Source: Euryodendron excelsum
Lineage: Eukaryota > Streptophyta > Magnoliopsida > Ericales > Pentaphylacaceae
Length of the DNA: 64,000 nucleotides
Reading direction: 5' to 3'
NCBI GenBank assembly: GCA_033060915.1
Contig: CM065394.1
Location: forward strand, 15,056,501-15,120,500
Shown: positions 35,421 through 46,840 of the stretch, piece after piece
Layout of the letters: each line of letters starts with the position of its first letter
How positions within the stretch are numbered: the first letter of the stretch is position 1
Position numbers and translations under genes: made by a program
Notes under the pieces: generated by a model
Seen by the model: only the letters and a program-made list of their open reading frames with translations
Database searches by the model: none
What the model was told of the DNA's origin: nothing

Positions 35421-35992
35421 TGTAAGTGGAATTTCTAGGAAAACTTGGCCGAGAGTTTCCAACCTGCTGCAAGGAGACAAAGGAGTTAGAATATGTCGAC
35501 TCTCTTTGGTCCAATCACACTCCGACGGTCAATTTAGCAAGTTTAACCAAGAATCGAATGAAAATATAGATAGTGAATGCTTAGAAATCAATTATTCATA
35601 CCTTACTCCTTGAGGCTTTAGTGTTTATAGTATATTGTTCTCTATTCAGTCTACTACAGTAATCATGACCTATCTCATAAGTTTATGCTGGCTAAAGTTG
35701 GCTGATCGGACAAAGATTAACCTTTATTGTCATGCTTGAGTTCGACTGACCGGACGTGAGCCATACGTGTGTCTGGTGCGTCTCCTTCGCATTAAATGCT
35801 ATTATCAGAACATTAAATGCTTTGATATCCCTCATGATCACCACAATATTATGGGCTGTATAGGTCTTGTGTGATTGGATTGCTTTCCACTATTTGGGCT
35901 TGTCTTATTATTCTGTCTAGACTACTTCAATTCGAGTTGGGCCTGCCCTAGTGGATTGAGCCGAAGTTTATTTGACCCACAATTAGCCCTCA
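35421..35992 (-). repeat. 3' LTR of gypsy element A
   Basis: On the plus strand it begins TGTAAGTGGAATTTC and ends TTAGCCCTCA, so on the minus strand it starts TGAGGGCTAA and ends ACTTACA. It shares the word order of the right LTR (GTTAGAAT, TCACACTCCGA, a TATA-like TACTATAAACAC on the minus strand), with many differences. The 35992 border is inferred from the TG...CA rule and the length similarity (572 against 590 bp). Confidence 0.65.
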
Positions 35993-36039
35993 GTCGTAGT
36001 GCCCGTTGGTAGGGGGCTGGGGCTGGCTCATCATTACCT

Positions 36040-36047
36040 TGACGTCA
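36040..36047 (+). promoter_or_regulatory. TGACGTCA palindrome in the antisense ORF promoter
   Basis: A perfect TGACGTCA, the classic bZIP (TGA/CREB-type) binding word, lies about 230 bp upstream of the ATG at 36277 and 48 bp inside the LTR border. It suggests that the antisense ORF had its own promoter. No clear TATA box is visible between the site and the ATG. Confidence 0.4.
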
Positions 36048-36276
36048 GCTGTCAGAGGCATTTCAATGCGACGTGACCGTTGGGTAGTCCAAAAACTACT
36101 ACCGCTGCTTCGATACTCTTAGCAGACAAAAAGGGTTTCGACCAACCATTGAACGCAGAACACTCCCCCATTTTGCATTCGTTTCTCCCGTGAAGATTAT
36201 TGTCCTGTAAGTCCTTCTTCCCTTTATCTTGCTTTTCCGGTGAGTATACCCTAGAAGTCTTCGCCCCTTGTTCACA

Positions 36277-38527
36277 ATGGGTTCTTGTCTGAGGAGTATG
36301 CTTGTATCCTCTGATAGTATCGCAGCATTTAAGGCCCAATATGATTTTTCGACCGGTGTAGATATTAGATTAATCAGCCCTTGGGACGATGGTTAGGTAG
36401 TGATGAAAAAGGGGACTCCCTTCACTCTCGTTGCCATCGTTGAGGGAGGACTCTACTTCCCCATTCATCCCTTTCTGATTGAAGTTCTCAATCACTACGA
36501 AATCGCTCCAATCAAGCTTGCACCTAATGGGTATAGGATAGTGATGGGGATGATTGAGTTGAATAGAAGGTTGGGTCTGAACCTAGGGCTTCACGAGTTT
36601 GACTACTGCTACTCGGCAGTAGGGGTGAACACTGCCCGGACAGACTACCATAGATACTATTTTAGGGCTAAGGATGGCCCTAGAGAGTTGGTTTAGTTTC
36701 TTCTAAGTTCAAGGAAGGGCATTGACAATATTATAGTGAGAGTGAGTGGCCCTTGGGAGTATGGGGATGTCCTAATAGAGTTAGCCCCACTAGCTCAATG
36801 CCCCTGGGTCCTGAAGAAAATAGGTCGATCTCCTTTTTCCCGACCTGGTAAAAACTTCTTCTCTTTATCTATTTAAGATTTCATTTATTTCTGACTCGTC
36901 ACCTTCTTATTTCTGCTTTGCAGCCAATTTCGGTGTCAGGGACAAGGACACTGAACTTCTGGGGGTGGATCTGAATGCTTTAGGCATTGGCTGGGCATAC
37001 AAGGGTAAAGGAGCATTAGCCGGGTTCGGGCGAGCTGCTCACGTTTTGCTAGGATACCTAGTCCAGTATCAATCCTTCACAGCAATATACAGAGTTGCCG
37101 CCACAATTCTTGTTATGCAGAAGGTAGATGGAAATCTGCACGAGATCGGCGAGTACCTAGCATTGCTACCCCCACCCCCTGTCACTTTTGCTGTTGTGCT
37201 TATAACTGCTGTCGCTGAAGGAGGCATGGGCCCCAAAGTGCGCAATCTGTCACTGGCACTGGGAGGAAGGATCTCTAAGATGAAGAGAGGGGTGGCCTTG
37301 TCCTCTGCTACCACCACGACTCCTACTGAAGACACTAGCCTTCCTCCTCCTCCTGCTGTGCAATTTGACACCAAAGCTCCTACTATCCTCGAGGTGGTTG
37401 AGCTGGACGACGCTCCAGAACCCCCAGAGAGAGTGAAGAAGAGGATGCCGATAAAGACCGCCGAGAAAGAGGCCACTTAGGCTAAAACGGTGGAGTTCGC
37501 TGCTACCCCCTCTGTACCGGTGGAGACTGGCCCAAAGGACAAAGGCAAAGTAGATAAGCTGATGTCCGAGGAGTTCATAGCTCAGCCGAAGGTTGCTAGT
37601 CAGGCCATGACTTTCCAAGATTCAATCCTCAACTATGCCGGCGTAGCTGTTAGGGCTCTTCAAGCCATAGTGTCGCCTGAAGATGTCAAGGAGTTAAGCG
37701 AAATTGACGATGGGGACCTGCTGGCAGGCGCTGTCCATTCGTCGCTGGTGGTAAGAGATCTTTCCCCTTCTTTCTTTCTAGGTTAAATCTTCTGTTAACC
37801 TTTCCATTTGATTTTTGCCATTCTTTGTCCTACGCAAGGATTCGGCATTTTGCAAGATCAACACAACAACTTGATGACTAATCATGAGCGGCTGAAGCGC
37901 AGTTTTCATACTAGAGATCGTGAGGCCAGGGGCTTCCACAGGGCGTTTCAGGATCAATAGGTTCTTTTTGAAGAGACACATGCCTACTACAAATAGAAGG
38001 AGAAAGACTTCGATGAAGCTAAGGCTAAAGCTATCGATCTGAGAGCTAAGCTGGCAGAAGCTGAGAAGTCGACATCCAAAGCGAAGGCTGGTCTGGCTAA
38101 GTCTCTTCTAAAAGTGGAAAGGGATAGCGAGGCTCAGTACACCAAGGGCTTTGAAGACGCCAGGGATCAATATGAGGTCTAGGTGAAGAAAATTGCTAAA
38201 GGCGCCTTCCAAGATGGCTGGACGTCGGCCCTGAGAAAGTCAAAGCTGGAGAGATCTTCCTCCCTTTGGATGGAGATTCCTACTTGGGCTGATACCGAGC
38301 TAGAGTCCGAGGATAAAGAGGATACTGAAGCTCAAGGCAAAGGGGCGAACACTGGCCCTGAAACTGGGGTAGTCAATGAAGCCAATCCTGTCGAGCTGCC
38401 TGCAGCTGATCTGCCACCAACCACTGAATTACCTCTGACTGACCTGCCCCTTTCCGAGCCTCCAGCCACTGAGTTGCCTTCGTCTATTCTACCCCCTATT
38501 GAGCCTCCAGCCATTAAGCTGCCTTAA
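36277..38527 (+). pseudogene. antisense ORF of gypsy A, 'putative gypsy type transposon' family (Transposase_28-like)
   Basis: The ORF runs opposite to pol. The N-terminal part (GGLYFPIHPFLIEVLNHYEIAPIKLAPNGYRI, about 36440-36540) matches the family annotated in plants as 'putative gypsy type transposon' (PF04195); its function is unknown. Likely introns lie at about 36847-36922 (GTAAAAAC ... TTTGCAG) and near 37750-37840. A Pro/Glu-rich linker follows, then a long charged helical segment typical of a coiled coil (about 37870-38230), and a tail of Pro/Leu repeats (ELPLTDLPLSEPPATELPS). In-frame stops at about 36394, 36695, 37478, 37958, 37996 and 38180 are all TAG, most at places where CAG would fit. 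Confidence 0.7.
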
Positions 38528-39266
38528 GGGCTTCTATTTTGCTTTTGTAAACTCAACTTTGTAATTTTAAATTTTTATAAATGAATATTTTTTTCACTTG
38601 TTGTCTTTTGCATGAATTTTCGTTGATAGATAGTTTAATTTATAACGCAAACACCTGGGCTAATTTGCTAAAGACGAAATATTCTAGATAAGTGAGGAAA
38701 ATAAAAGGTTTTCATTCGCATACCGAGCTACCATACTTAGGCAAAAAATTGGTTTTAGTGAAAAATGATGACTGCCTTAAGTTATAAATTATGGCCTTTT
38801 ACTAGGCCAAGCTATTAGACTTAGCTTGGGCTAAGTCAAGATGCTTATCTTTTAATTCCTTAGCTTTTGTGACTCTTCTACCGACCTTCTTGACTTAAGT
38901 AGAACCAAGGTGGTTCATTGCTATAAGCTTGTTTATAAGAGTTGTGGCCTACGTGTAGCCAACCTACCCAGTGTTTAGATAGGATTAAGCTCTCTTTGAC
39001 ACTTGGTTTTTATGACCTTCATTAGTCGACCTGGCCATAAATAGTCTAGGACTAAGTTTTTACACTTGGTTTTTATGACTTTCATTGGCTGACCTGGCCA
39101 TAAATGGTCCATGACCAAGTTTTTATACTTCTTCCTTCAGTGCTTTGTGTTTTGTAGTAGCATTAGACGAATAGATTTGTTCAAATGACTTTAAATTCTT
39201 ATTGATCACATAAAGCTTCAGAAGGAGTAGACATTGCTAAGTTGTTACATCGCACAGTAGTCAACT
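38528..39266. other. non-coding spacer of gypsy A between antisense ORF and pol end
   Basis: No gene. A 63-bp tandem duplication is present: ACTTGGTTTTTATGAC recurs at 39001 and 39064, followed in both units by GACCTGGCCATAAATRGTC. The region probably contains the converging 3' ends of the pol and antisense transcripts. Confidence 0.6.
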
Positions 39267-40501
39267 CTACTGGTAAAACTTCTTCAAGTTGTTGGCGTTC
39301 CAAGGCCAAGGTAGTTGTCTTCCATCTTCAATAGTTTCTAGTCGATATGCCCCCACGTCGACTTGGGATGCCACTCGGTAGGGACCCTCTTAGTTAGGGC
39401 CGAGCTTGCCATCTGCTGGATTCTTAGTTGCCCTCAGTACTTTCTGCAACACTAAGTCTCCCAGTACAAAGGTTCTTGGATGAACTCGTTTGTTGTAGAA
39501 ACGACTTAACTGTTGCTGATATCCGGTGAGTCTAATCAAGGCAGCTTCCCTGTTTTCTTCAGCAAGATCCAGATCTCTGGCCAGAATCTAGTCGTTAAGT
39601 CTAGTATTGAATATTGCCGATCTGATTGTTGGTAACCCCATCTCTAAGGGTATAACTGCTTCCACCCCGTAGGCCAAAGAAAAGAGGGTTTGGCCAGTAG
39701 ATCTTCTTGGGGTGGTTCTGTAGGACCATAAGACGCTAGACAGTTCTTCCACCCATTTTTCTTTAGCCCTTTCCAACCGCTTTTTGATCCCGTTCAGCAT
39801 AGTCTTGTTTGAAATTTTAGCCTGCCCATTGCACTGTGGATAGGCTGGTGTTGAATAGTAGTTTCTGATTCTAAGTTCCTCTCAGAATGACTTGAATATG
39901 TTACCATCAAATTGAGTACCGTTATTTGGGACAAGTGCACAAGATACACCAAACCTCGTTACTATGTTTCTCTAAGCGAATCTTTTGGCATTGATCTCTC
40001 TGATGGTTGACAAGGGTTCTGCCTCCACCCACTTAGTGAAGTAGTCTGTCGCCACGAAGAGAAATCTCTTATTCCCTGGAGCTTGGGGTAGGGGCCCTAC
40101 AATATCCAATCCCCATTGGGCAAAAGGCCAAAGGTTGGTTATAGTTGCGAGATCCTCAACAGGCTGATGTATAATTGGAGAGTACCTTTGACATTTTTCA
40201 CATTTCAGCACATACTGGGCTATATCCTTTTGCATATAAGGCCACCAGTAACCTTGTGAAATAGCTCGGTAGGCCACAGATCTCCCACCGACATGACTTC
40301 CGCAAATCCCTTCATGGATTTCAAACAAGATGTCCTATACTTTTTTTGAGTGAACACAATGCAAGTAGGGACCCGTGAAAAATTTTTGGTAGAGTTCCTT
40401 GGTTGGTGATAGGCAATATCTAAGGGCTTTATGCCTGATCCGTCTGGCTTCATTCTTGTCTTGAGTTCATCTTTGTCCAGATAGGCAATGATTGGGTCCA
40501 T
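39267..40501 (-). pseudogene. integrase of gypsy A with lost catalytic acids
   Basis: The order on the minus strand is: zinc-binding region (GICGSHVGGRS, GYWWPYMQKD, CEKCQRY), core (WGLDIVGP, KWVEAEPL), [26 protein letters not shown], and the C-terminal tail ending PWNANNLKKFYQ with its TAG at 39267. The first core Asp is present, but the second motif reads VPNNGTQFD instead of SDNGTQF, and the third reads NGQAKISNK instead of NGQAExxNK. Both changes (Asp to Asn, Glu to Lys) are single G-to-A steps. A stop at about 39973 and others split the frame. Confidence 0.85.
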
Positions 40502-41100
40502 CCAGGATGGTCCTAACTATTCAGTTGCCAGGGCTTGATCCTCTTCTTGAAATATGCTAGGACTGGCTAGCATCTCTACATGGATCGTTCTCTTTGAGCC
40601 TGACTTTAGGGCCGTTGCAAGTGTTGCTAAGGCATCGGCATGAGCATTATTGCCGCGACCAATCTGGTGGAACTTATAATTGCTAATTTGGACATCAACT
40701 TTTTTGCTTTGACCAGGTACTATGCCATTCTATCGTTCTTTGCTGCATACTTTCCTATGATCTGATTTACTACTAGCTAGGAGTCTGAGTAGATCATGAT
40801 TTCTATAATTTTTAGATCAAGGACTCAGTGCAGTCTAGCTAGCAGAGCTTTGTATTTTGACTCATTGTTTGAAGCAATGAACTCTAGTTTTATGGCCTGC
40901 TCCAATGCCATACTGTCTGGTGTAATGAGGACTATTCTCGATCCTGCCCCTCGGTCATTGGATGCTCAATCGACAAATAGTTTTCAATGATCATCATTTT
41001 CCCAAAGATCCAACAAGAGGTGATAGTCTTGGAGGTCGGCAGATGGTGCCGGATTGTTTTCCTGTGGCAACTCAACAGAAAATTCAGTAATAAAGTCAGC
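40502..41100 (-). pseudogene. second RNase H of gypsy A (decayed)
   Basis: Minus-strand fragments read LFVD-ASNDRGAGSRIVL, ASNNESKYKALLARL and IYSDS-LVVNQI, corresponding to the Asp, Glu and Asp strands of the additional RNase H of Tat elements. It has several stops. This confirms that the left element belongs to the same lineage as the element at 1-14824. Confidence 0.7.
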
Positions 41101-42300
41101 CAGTACCTGCCCCCTTGACAACTAATCGTGGATGGAACTTGATGTCGAATTCTCCTAGCTCAACGACCCACTTAGCTATCCTGCCAGAGAAGTCAGCCCT
41201 TCTTAAGAGTGGTTTTAGCTGGTGGTCCGTGAGAACGTTGATGGTGTGGGCCCTGAAGTAGTGCACCAGTTTACGTGATGCTACTACTAGTGCAAGGGTA
41301 AGTTTCTCCAATGGTAGATACCTGCTTTCTAGCCCCAGGAAAGTTTTGCTGACATAGTAGAACAGCTTCTATTGTCGATCTTACTGTCGGAGTAGTACGA
41401 CACAGACCGCATGCTCTAACATTGCCAGATAAAGATAGAGCTCTTTATGTTTCAATGGGGTGGAAAGCAGGGGTGGCTGGCTTAGGTACTTCTTCAGATC
41501 TACCAAGGCTTGATCACATTCCTAAGTCCAGTTGAATGATTCCTATTTTTTTAGAAGCTGAAAAAATGGTCGGCACTTGTCTGAAGATCAGATAATGAAT
41601 CTATTAAGTCCTACTGCCATGCTTGTCAACTTCTATGCTTCTTTGGTATTCCTTGGAGCCTGGATATTTTGAATAGCACTAACCTGCTGCAAGTCCACTT
41701 TAATGCCCGGATGCGTAACCAAGAATCCCAGGAACTTCCCCGAGCTGACCTTGAACACACACTTGGAGGCGTTAAGCCTCATTTTGTATTGCTTCAGGAT
41801 GTTGAATATCATCATCAAGTTCTCCAAATGGTGACTGTCGAGCTTACTTTTGGCCACCATGTCATCAATATAAACTTCAACAGTGCTGTTGATGTGGTCT
41901 TTAAACATTTTAGTAACCAGATGCTGATAGGCGGCTCTGATATTCTTGAGTCCAAAGGGCATTACCTTGTAGCAAAAGATGCCCCGTGGAGTTATGAAAG
42001 CGGTCTTCTCTTGGCCCTCTTCATGGAGTGGGATCTGGTGATACCTACGATAAGCATCCAGGAAACTTATTCTTTCAAAACCAACCGTTGCATCTACTAA
42101 CTAGTCAATCTTGGGCAGAGGAAAAGGGTCCTTGGGGCATGCCTTGTTCAAATCGGTGAAATCAACACAAACTCTCCACCTGCCATGCTTCTTTTTTACA
42201 GTAACTGTGTTTGACAACCAATGTGGGTAGTACACTTCACTAATCGCACTAGCATCAAGGAGCCTTTCAACTTCTTCTATGACAGCATCCATATGTTGCG
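41101..42300 (-). pseudogene. reverse transcriptase and RNase H of gypsy A
   Basis: The RT shows CVDFTDLNKACPKDPFPLP, MPFGLKNIRAAYQ and an intact catalytic loop VEVYIDDMVAKSK (about 41840-41880). The RNase H part shows LALVVASRKLVHYFRAH and LTDHQLKPLLRR (about 41100-41310). Stops and shifts separate these blocks (near 41311, 41630, 41963, 42100). It parallels the RT block of element B at 43388-44143 but is a different copy. Confidence 0.85.
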
Positions 42301-42700
42301 TAGCTGCTCTCCTGCCCTTCTAGACCACAAGTTGGTACTGTGGATCTACACATAATCTGTGGCAAGCAACCTCTACATCGATCCTTGGCATGTCATATGG
42401 AGTCCAAGCGAAGATCTCTATATAACTTTTCAGAAGCTTGATTAGGGAATTTTCTTCAGTCTTGGATAGGGATGCACTGATCACAATGTACTTCTCCTTC
42501 TACTGATCAGTGTGGATTTTCTTCAGGTCTTCGATGGCTTTCTTCTCTAGTATCTGCTCGATGTCATCAATCGTGGGTGTATCTTTGTGAAGCTCCATTA
42601 TCTATATTTTACCAGCTTTTGCTAATGTTGCACATGCTGTAAGGAAGCCGGAAGCATTGCTTAGTAACCACTTGGTTCCCTCTTATCTCTTGCACCCCCT
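42301..42700 (-). pseudogene. protease-RT linker of gypsy A, cut at its upstream end
   Basis: Minus-strand text corresponds to the linker seen intact in element B at about 44150-44630 (MELHKDTPTIDDI-type motif near 42560-42600). The upstream side ends abruptly at 42700, where the ATCGCGCCCC end of the repeat-rich element starts. Everything 5' of this point (protease core, gag, 5' LTR of element A) is missing. Confidence 0.6.
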
Positions 42701-42957
42701 ATCGCGCCCCGGTTTTTGGGTCCAAGGTCCTTTCGATTCAGAGACAAAAGCATGAAACTCTGTCACTAGAACTCGTCCTCCTAGAATGATAAGTGCGACT
42801 AGGCTTGAATTGAAGATTGGTTTGATTAAGGGCTTCATAGAAAAATAAAAGTCGCCACCTAACTTTATTAAGGTGAGTTAGGGCACCTAAAACTAAGTGT
42901 TAATCCGAAGATTAAACCTAGGGTCTTTGGAAAAGATTTTTGAGAATACCCTCAACT
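42701..42957 (+). mobile_element. 257-bp left-end fragment of the 5886-10839 type element
   Basis: It begins ATCGCGCCCCGGTTTTTGGG and shares with 5886-6150 the words GTGCGACTAGG, TTGAATTGAA, CCACCTAAC, TTAAGGTGAGTTAGG, CACCTAAAA and TTTTTGAGAATRCC in the same order. The left border equals the left end of the large element. The right border at about 42957 is not an element end but a break into RNase H of gypsy B, with CTCAA shared at the joint. Confidence 0.75.
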
Positions 42958-44146
42958 TGATATCAAACTTCCTAAGTTCCACAGCCCATTTTGCCAATCT
43001 GCCAGAGAATTCGGCCCTTCTGAGGAGAGATTTGAGCTGGTGGTTTGTGAGGACGTTGATGGTATAAGCTCTGAAGTAGTGCACCAATTTGCGGGATGCC
43101 ACTACCAGTGCGAGTGCTAACTTCTCTAGGGTTAAGTATCTACTTTCCGCCCTGAGAAGAGTTTTGCTGACATAGTAAATAGGCAACTGTTGCCGATCTT
43201 GTTGCTTTAGTAATACGACGCTGATTGCATGTTCCGACACCCCTAGGTAGAGGAAGAGTTCTTCATGCTTGAGCGGGGTGGAAAGTAAAGGTGGCTAGGT
43301 TAAGTATTTCTTCAGATCTTTGAGGTCTTAGTCACATTCTGGGGTCCATTTGAATTGTTCCTTTCGTTTGAAAAGCTAGAAGAATGGTCAGCACTTATCT
43401 GATGATCGGCTGATGAACCTATTGAGTGCTGCTACCATTCCGGTTAGCTTCTGCACTTCCTTAGCATTCTTTAGGGCTTGAACGCTTTGGATCACACTAA
43501 TCTGACACGGATCCATCTCTATACCCCGATGTGTAACCAAGAACCCCAGGAATTTGCCCGAGCTAACTCCCAAAACACATTTCGAAGCGTTCAATCTCAT
43601 CATGTACTGCTTTAGGATGCTGAGTACCTCTTGTAAATCCTCTAGATGGGAGCTGTTGACTTTACTTTTCACCACCATGTTGTCGATGTAGACTTCCATT
43701 GTGCTGCCGATCTGCTTCTTGAACATCTTGGTGACCAATCGCTGATACGTAGCCCCGACATTCTTCAAACCAAAGGGCATAACCTTGTAGCAAAATATAC
43801 CCCTTGGAGTGATGAAGGTCGTCTTCTCTTGATCGTCCAGATGGAGGGGAATTTGGTGGTACCCCCAATAAGCATCCAAGAAACTCATCCTCCCGAAGCC
43901 AGCTGTTGCGTCCACGAGCTAGTCAATTTTGGGGAGGGGGAAAGGGTCCTTGGGGCATGCCTTTTTTAGATCAGTAAAATCCACACAGACCCTCCATCTG
44001 CCATCCTTCTTCTTCACTACCATTGTGTTTGAAAGCCAGTTCGGGTAATTGATTTCCCGAATTGCCCCAGCTTCCAAAAGTTTCTCAGTTTCTTTAATAA
44101 CTGCGTCCACATGTGTCGCCGCCTTTCTCCCCTTTTGGGCCACAGG
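42958..44146 (-). pseudogene. reverse transcriptase and partial RNase H of gypsy B
   Basis: RT motifs are SFLDAYWGYHQIPL, TPRGIFCYKVMPFGLKNVGATYQ and the catalytic loop MEVYIDNMVVKSK (about 43660-43700), in which the second Asp is Asn (GAC to AAC). The N-terminal part ETEKLLEAGAIREINYP, CVDFTDLKKACPKDPFPLP lies at 43919-44143. RNase H fragments (LALVVASRKLVHYFRAY) lie at 42960-43240 and are cut by the deletion joint. A TAG at 43916-43918 separates the two RT frames. Confidence 0.85.
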
Positions 44147-45007
44147 TCAGCATTTCAGGTCGACATTTAGCCTATGACAGGCAACATCGGCATCAATTCC
44201 CAGCATATCACAAGGGGTCCAGGCGAACACTTCCAGATAACTCGTCAATAACTCGATCAGGGAACGTTCCTCCATTTTGGACAAAGAGGTGCCAATGACG
44301 AAGTACTTATTATCCTGCCGATCAATGTGTATCTTCTTTAGGTCTTCCCCGGCCTTGTTCTCAGGCGTTTGCCTTACATCGTCGATAGTGGGGGTGTCTT
44401 CGTGCAGTTCCATCATCTGCACATTTTCAACCTTTGTCTTTGTTGTGTATGCCATTAGGAAACACTGTTTGGCAGCCATTTGGTCTCCCCTTGTTTCCCT
44501 CACATCGTCGATAGTGGGGGTGTCTTCGTGCAGTTCCATCATTTGCACATTTTCAACCTTTGTCTTTGTTGTGTATGCCATTAGGAAACACTGTTTGGCA
44601 GCCACTTGGTCTCCCCTTATTTTCACCACTCCACCAGGGGTCAGAAATATGATCAGTTGATGGTAGGATGAGGGAATGGCTTTCATGAGGTGTAACCAGG
44701 TTCGTTCTATGATAGCATTGTAAGGGGAAGGCACGTTGACTACCCGGAATTCTGTTTGCAATGTAATTCCTCTGGTAGTCACTGGAACCGTTACCTTCCC
44801 CATGGGCCAAACCGGATCTGAGCTGAATCTGACCAATGGGTTGAGTGATGGCTGGAGGTCAGACTCCTTGAGCTCTAATTTCTTGAACAAGATGTAATAC
44901 ATGATTTTGGTTGAACTTTCTCGATCAATGAGCAATCTCTTCACGTCACAATCCGCCATTCTCAGTGTTACCACCAAGGCATCATTATGTAGGGTTTGCA
45001 CCCCCAC
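44147..45007 (-). pseudogene. aspartic protease and linker of gypsy B
   Basis: The retropepsin that would cut the polyprotein. The segment LVVTLRMADCDVKRLLIDRESSTKIMY holds the active-site region. The family has D-x-G-S at this place, and here the Gly is Glu (DRES), again a G-to-A type change that should inactivate it. VVNVPSPYNAIIERTWLH follows. The linker to RT contains a perfect-frame tandem duplication of 42 codons (about 44376-44627). The frame is open over 286 codons, longer than other parts of this element. Confidence 0.8.
44376..44627 (-). repeat. 126-bp in-frame tandem duplication
   Basis: The word ACATCGTCGATAGTGGGGGT occurs at 44376 and again at 44502, 126 bp apart, and nearly all of the following 120 bases repeat. 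It duplicates 42 codons (core KQCFLMAYTTKTKVENVQ) in the protease-RT linker. The near identity shows that it is recent compared with the rest of the element. Element A has only one copy of this segment. Confidence 0.9.
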
Positions 45008-46807
45008 GAAATCTTCATCAGTGAAGGTAATAGACGTAGGGCAATTGCCGACCTTGACTTTCTTGCTAGGTGGTTATATCTGCATTACTTTCCTCAAGTG
45101 TGCAGCCTTCTATATTTCGGTTCGGTATCTATGTGGGTTGACGGTTCCTGATTCAGCCGAATTGTGCTGCACATTGATTACTCGGACCGGTCTTACTTCA
45201 ATCTCCTTTTGGGGTGCATCTTCAACGCGCGATAGTTTAGCCTCGTTTTTGGTCTTGTCCCGATTAATAAATTGGTCAAGATGGCTAGCCTTGGCCAAAT
45301 CCTCCAAGTGGGTCTTGAGATGCCGACATTGCTCCGTTTTATGCCCTTTCACATGATGGTAGGAACATAACCTCTTTTGGTCTCGGGATACTGGGTCACC
45401 TCCCAACTTCGGGGGCCACTTAAAGAATGGTTTGTCACAGATCTGGGGCAAGATTTTATAGATGGGTCCTTATATAGAGCTTCTCATTCACTTTTCTTCC
45501 TCGATTGTTGTCTTCTTGTTGGGGTTTTTTGGCCTCCCTCTTGTTTGTCTTCTCGGCGACAACACTGACCTTTACTAAACCTGTCTGAGGCACATCCTCA
45601 TCTAGTCTTGGATAACCCTCAATTCATAGCATCAACTCCTGTATGGTGAGGGTCGGCTTCTTCATCAAGGACTGCTACAAACGATACTCCTTGGGAAGGT
45701 CGATTTTGAATTGAGTCACAGCTAGTTGTTCGCTACACTCATCAATTTCGTTGTAAGCCTCCTAGTAGCATCGTGTGTATGCCCGTAATCCTTCCCCTTC
45801 TTCTTTTCACAAGGTTAATAAGAAATCAACCTCCTTGGGTTGCAAGCTATTAGCTATGAATCGGGCGGTGAGCAACTCGGCAAGTTACCTCCAGTTTGAC
45901 ACGGATCTAGATGACAACTTATCAAACGATCGTAAGGCTACATCCCCCAAACTGGAGGGAAAGATTCGACACATCAATGTTTGGTCTCCACACCACACCA
46001 CCATCAGTTGTTTGTAATGCCGAATATGGTTAACTGGGTCGGCCTTTCCGTCGTATAGAGTGAACTTTGGTGGGATGAACTTTCGAGGAATTGGGTGGGA
46101 CTTAATTTCCTTTGTGAATGGTGAGGATGTGATCTGGTCTAAGGTCTTTTTGACCAGGTCATGGGCTATGCGTTCCTTAGTTTGTTGCTACTTGTCCTTC
46201 AAATTTTTGTTGCACCATTTTTCCTAGTCTTTCTGTTACCGACCATTGTCTGCACGTTTTTCGTTTGGTGGAGTCTTGCTCCTCTCTTTCCACCGATCTG
46301 CCCGCCTGTTGTCACAGCTCTCGGTACTAGAGGTGTAGCTCCTTTTTATTCGCGGTGCTGGGACATCCCTGCTTCGTGTAATTCTTTCACGGTTTGGGAC
46401 CTTTCTCTCCCACACCCGTTCCTTTCGAAGATTGCCTCCCTCATGGCTTAGACCTGAGAGGTAAGGTAGGCAATCTCTTCGCCGTGCCGCCGAATTTCTT
46501 TTTCAGCCGAATAGAGCGTATTTTCACTTGGGACTCGTCCACTGGAGGGTGAGGGGGCAAGGTCTCAGTGGTGATTCCTTCGGAAGTTTCGCTCCCTGAC
46601 ATAGTCCAGGTTCCTTCGCAACCTGTCCGGTGCTTCTTGGTGGTTTTCAGCAGGGGTTTGTATCTCCGATCTCAATGTTCTGCCTCTGTGTCGATCTATT
46701 GGGGTAGACTGACAGTGTGCTGAATTAGTCTGATCTTTACTAGAGGAGGCTCTGTTGCCTCGCTCATCGTGGTTCTCTCCTCTTCCCCTTCGATCGTTCA
46801 AACTCAT
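45008..46807 (-). pseudogene. gag of gypsy B with zinc knuckle
   Basis: The capsid-type core (PPKFTLYDGKADPVNHI, MCRIFPSSLGDVAL, about 45880-46100 on the minus strand) matches the retrotransposon gag domain. A variant zinc knuckle CSYHHVKGHKTEQC with HLKTHLE downstream lies at about 45310-45370, typical of Tat-type gag. The N-terminal part (MSLNDRRGRGENHDERG) starts at 46807, 34 bp from the LTR. Many TAG stops interrupt the frame between 45452 and 46560. Confidence 0.8.
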
Positions 46808-46819
46808 GGTTATCTAAGC

Positions 46820-46840
46820 CTTCCCACAGACGGCGCCAAT
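46820..46840 (-). other. primer-binding site region after the 5' LTR of gypsy B
   Basis: On the minus strand the LTR end ACTTACA is followed by ATTGGCGCCGTCTGTGGGAA. This is the standard sequence directly after the 5' LTR in many plant gypsy elements and includes the tRNA primer site TGGCGCC. Confidence 0.75.

Noticed and set aside
37069..37618. Long minus-strand frames over the antisense ORF of gypsy A
   Set aside because: The plus strand carries the recognisable domain and splice sites; the minus frames are complements.
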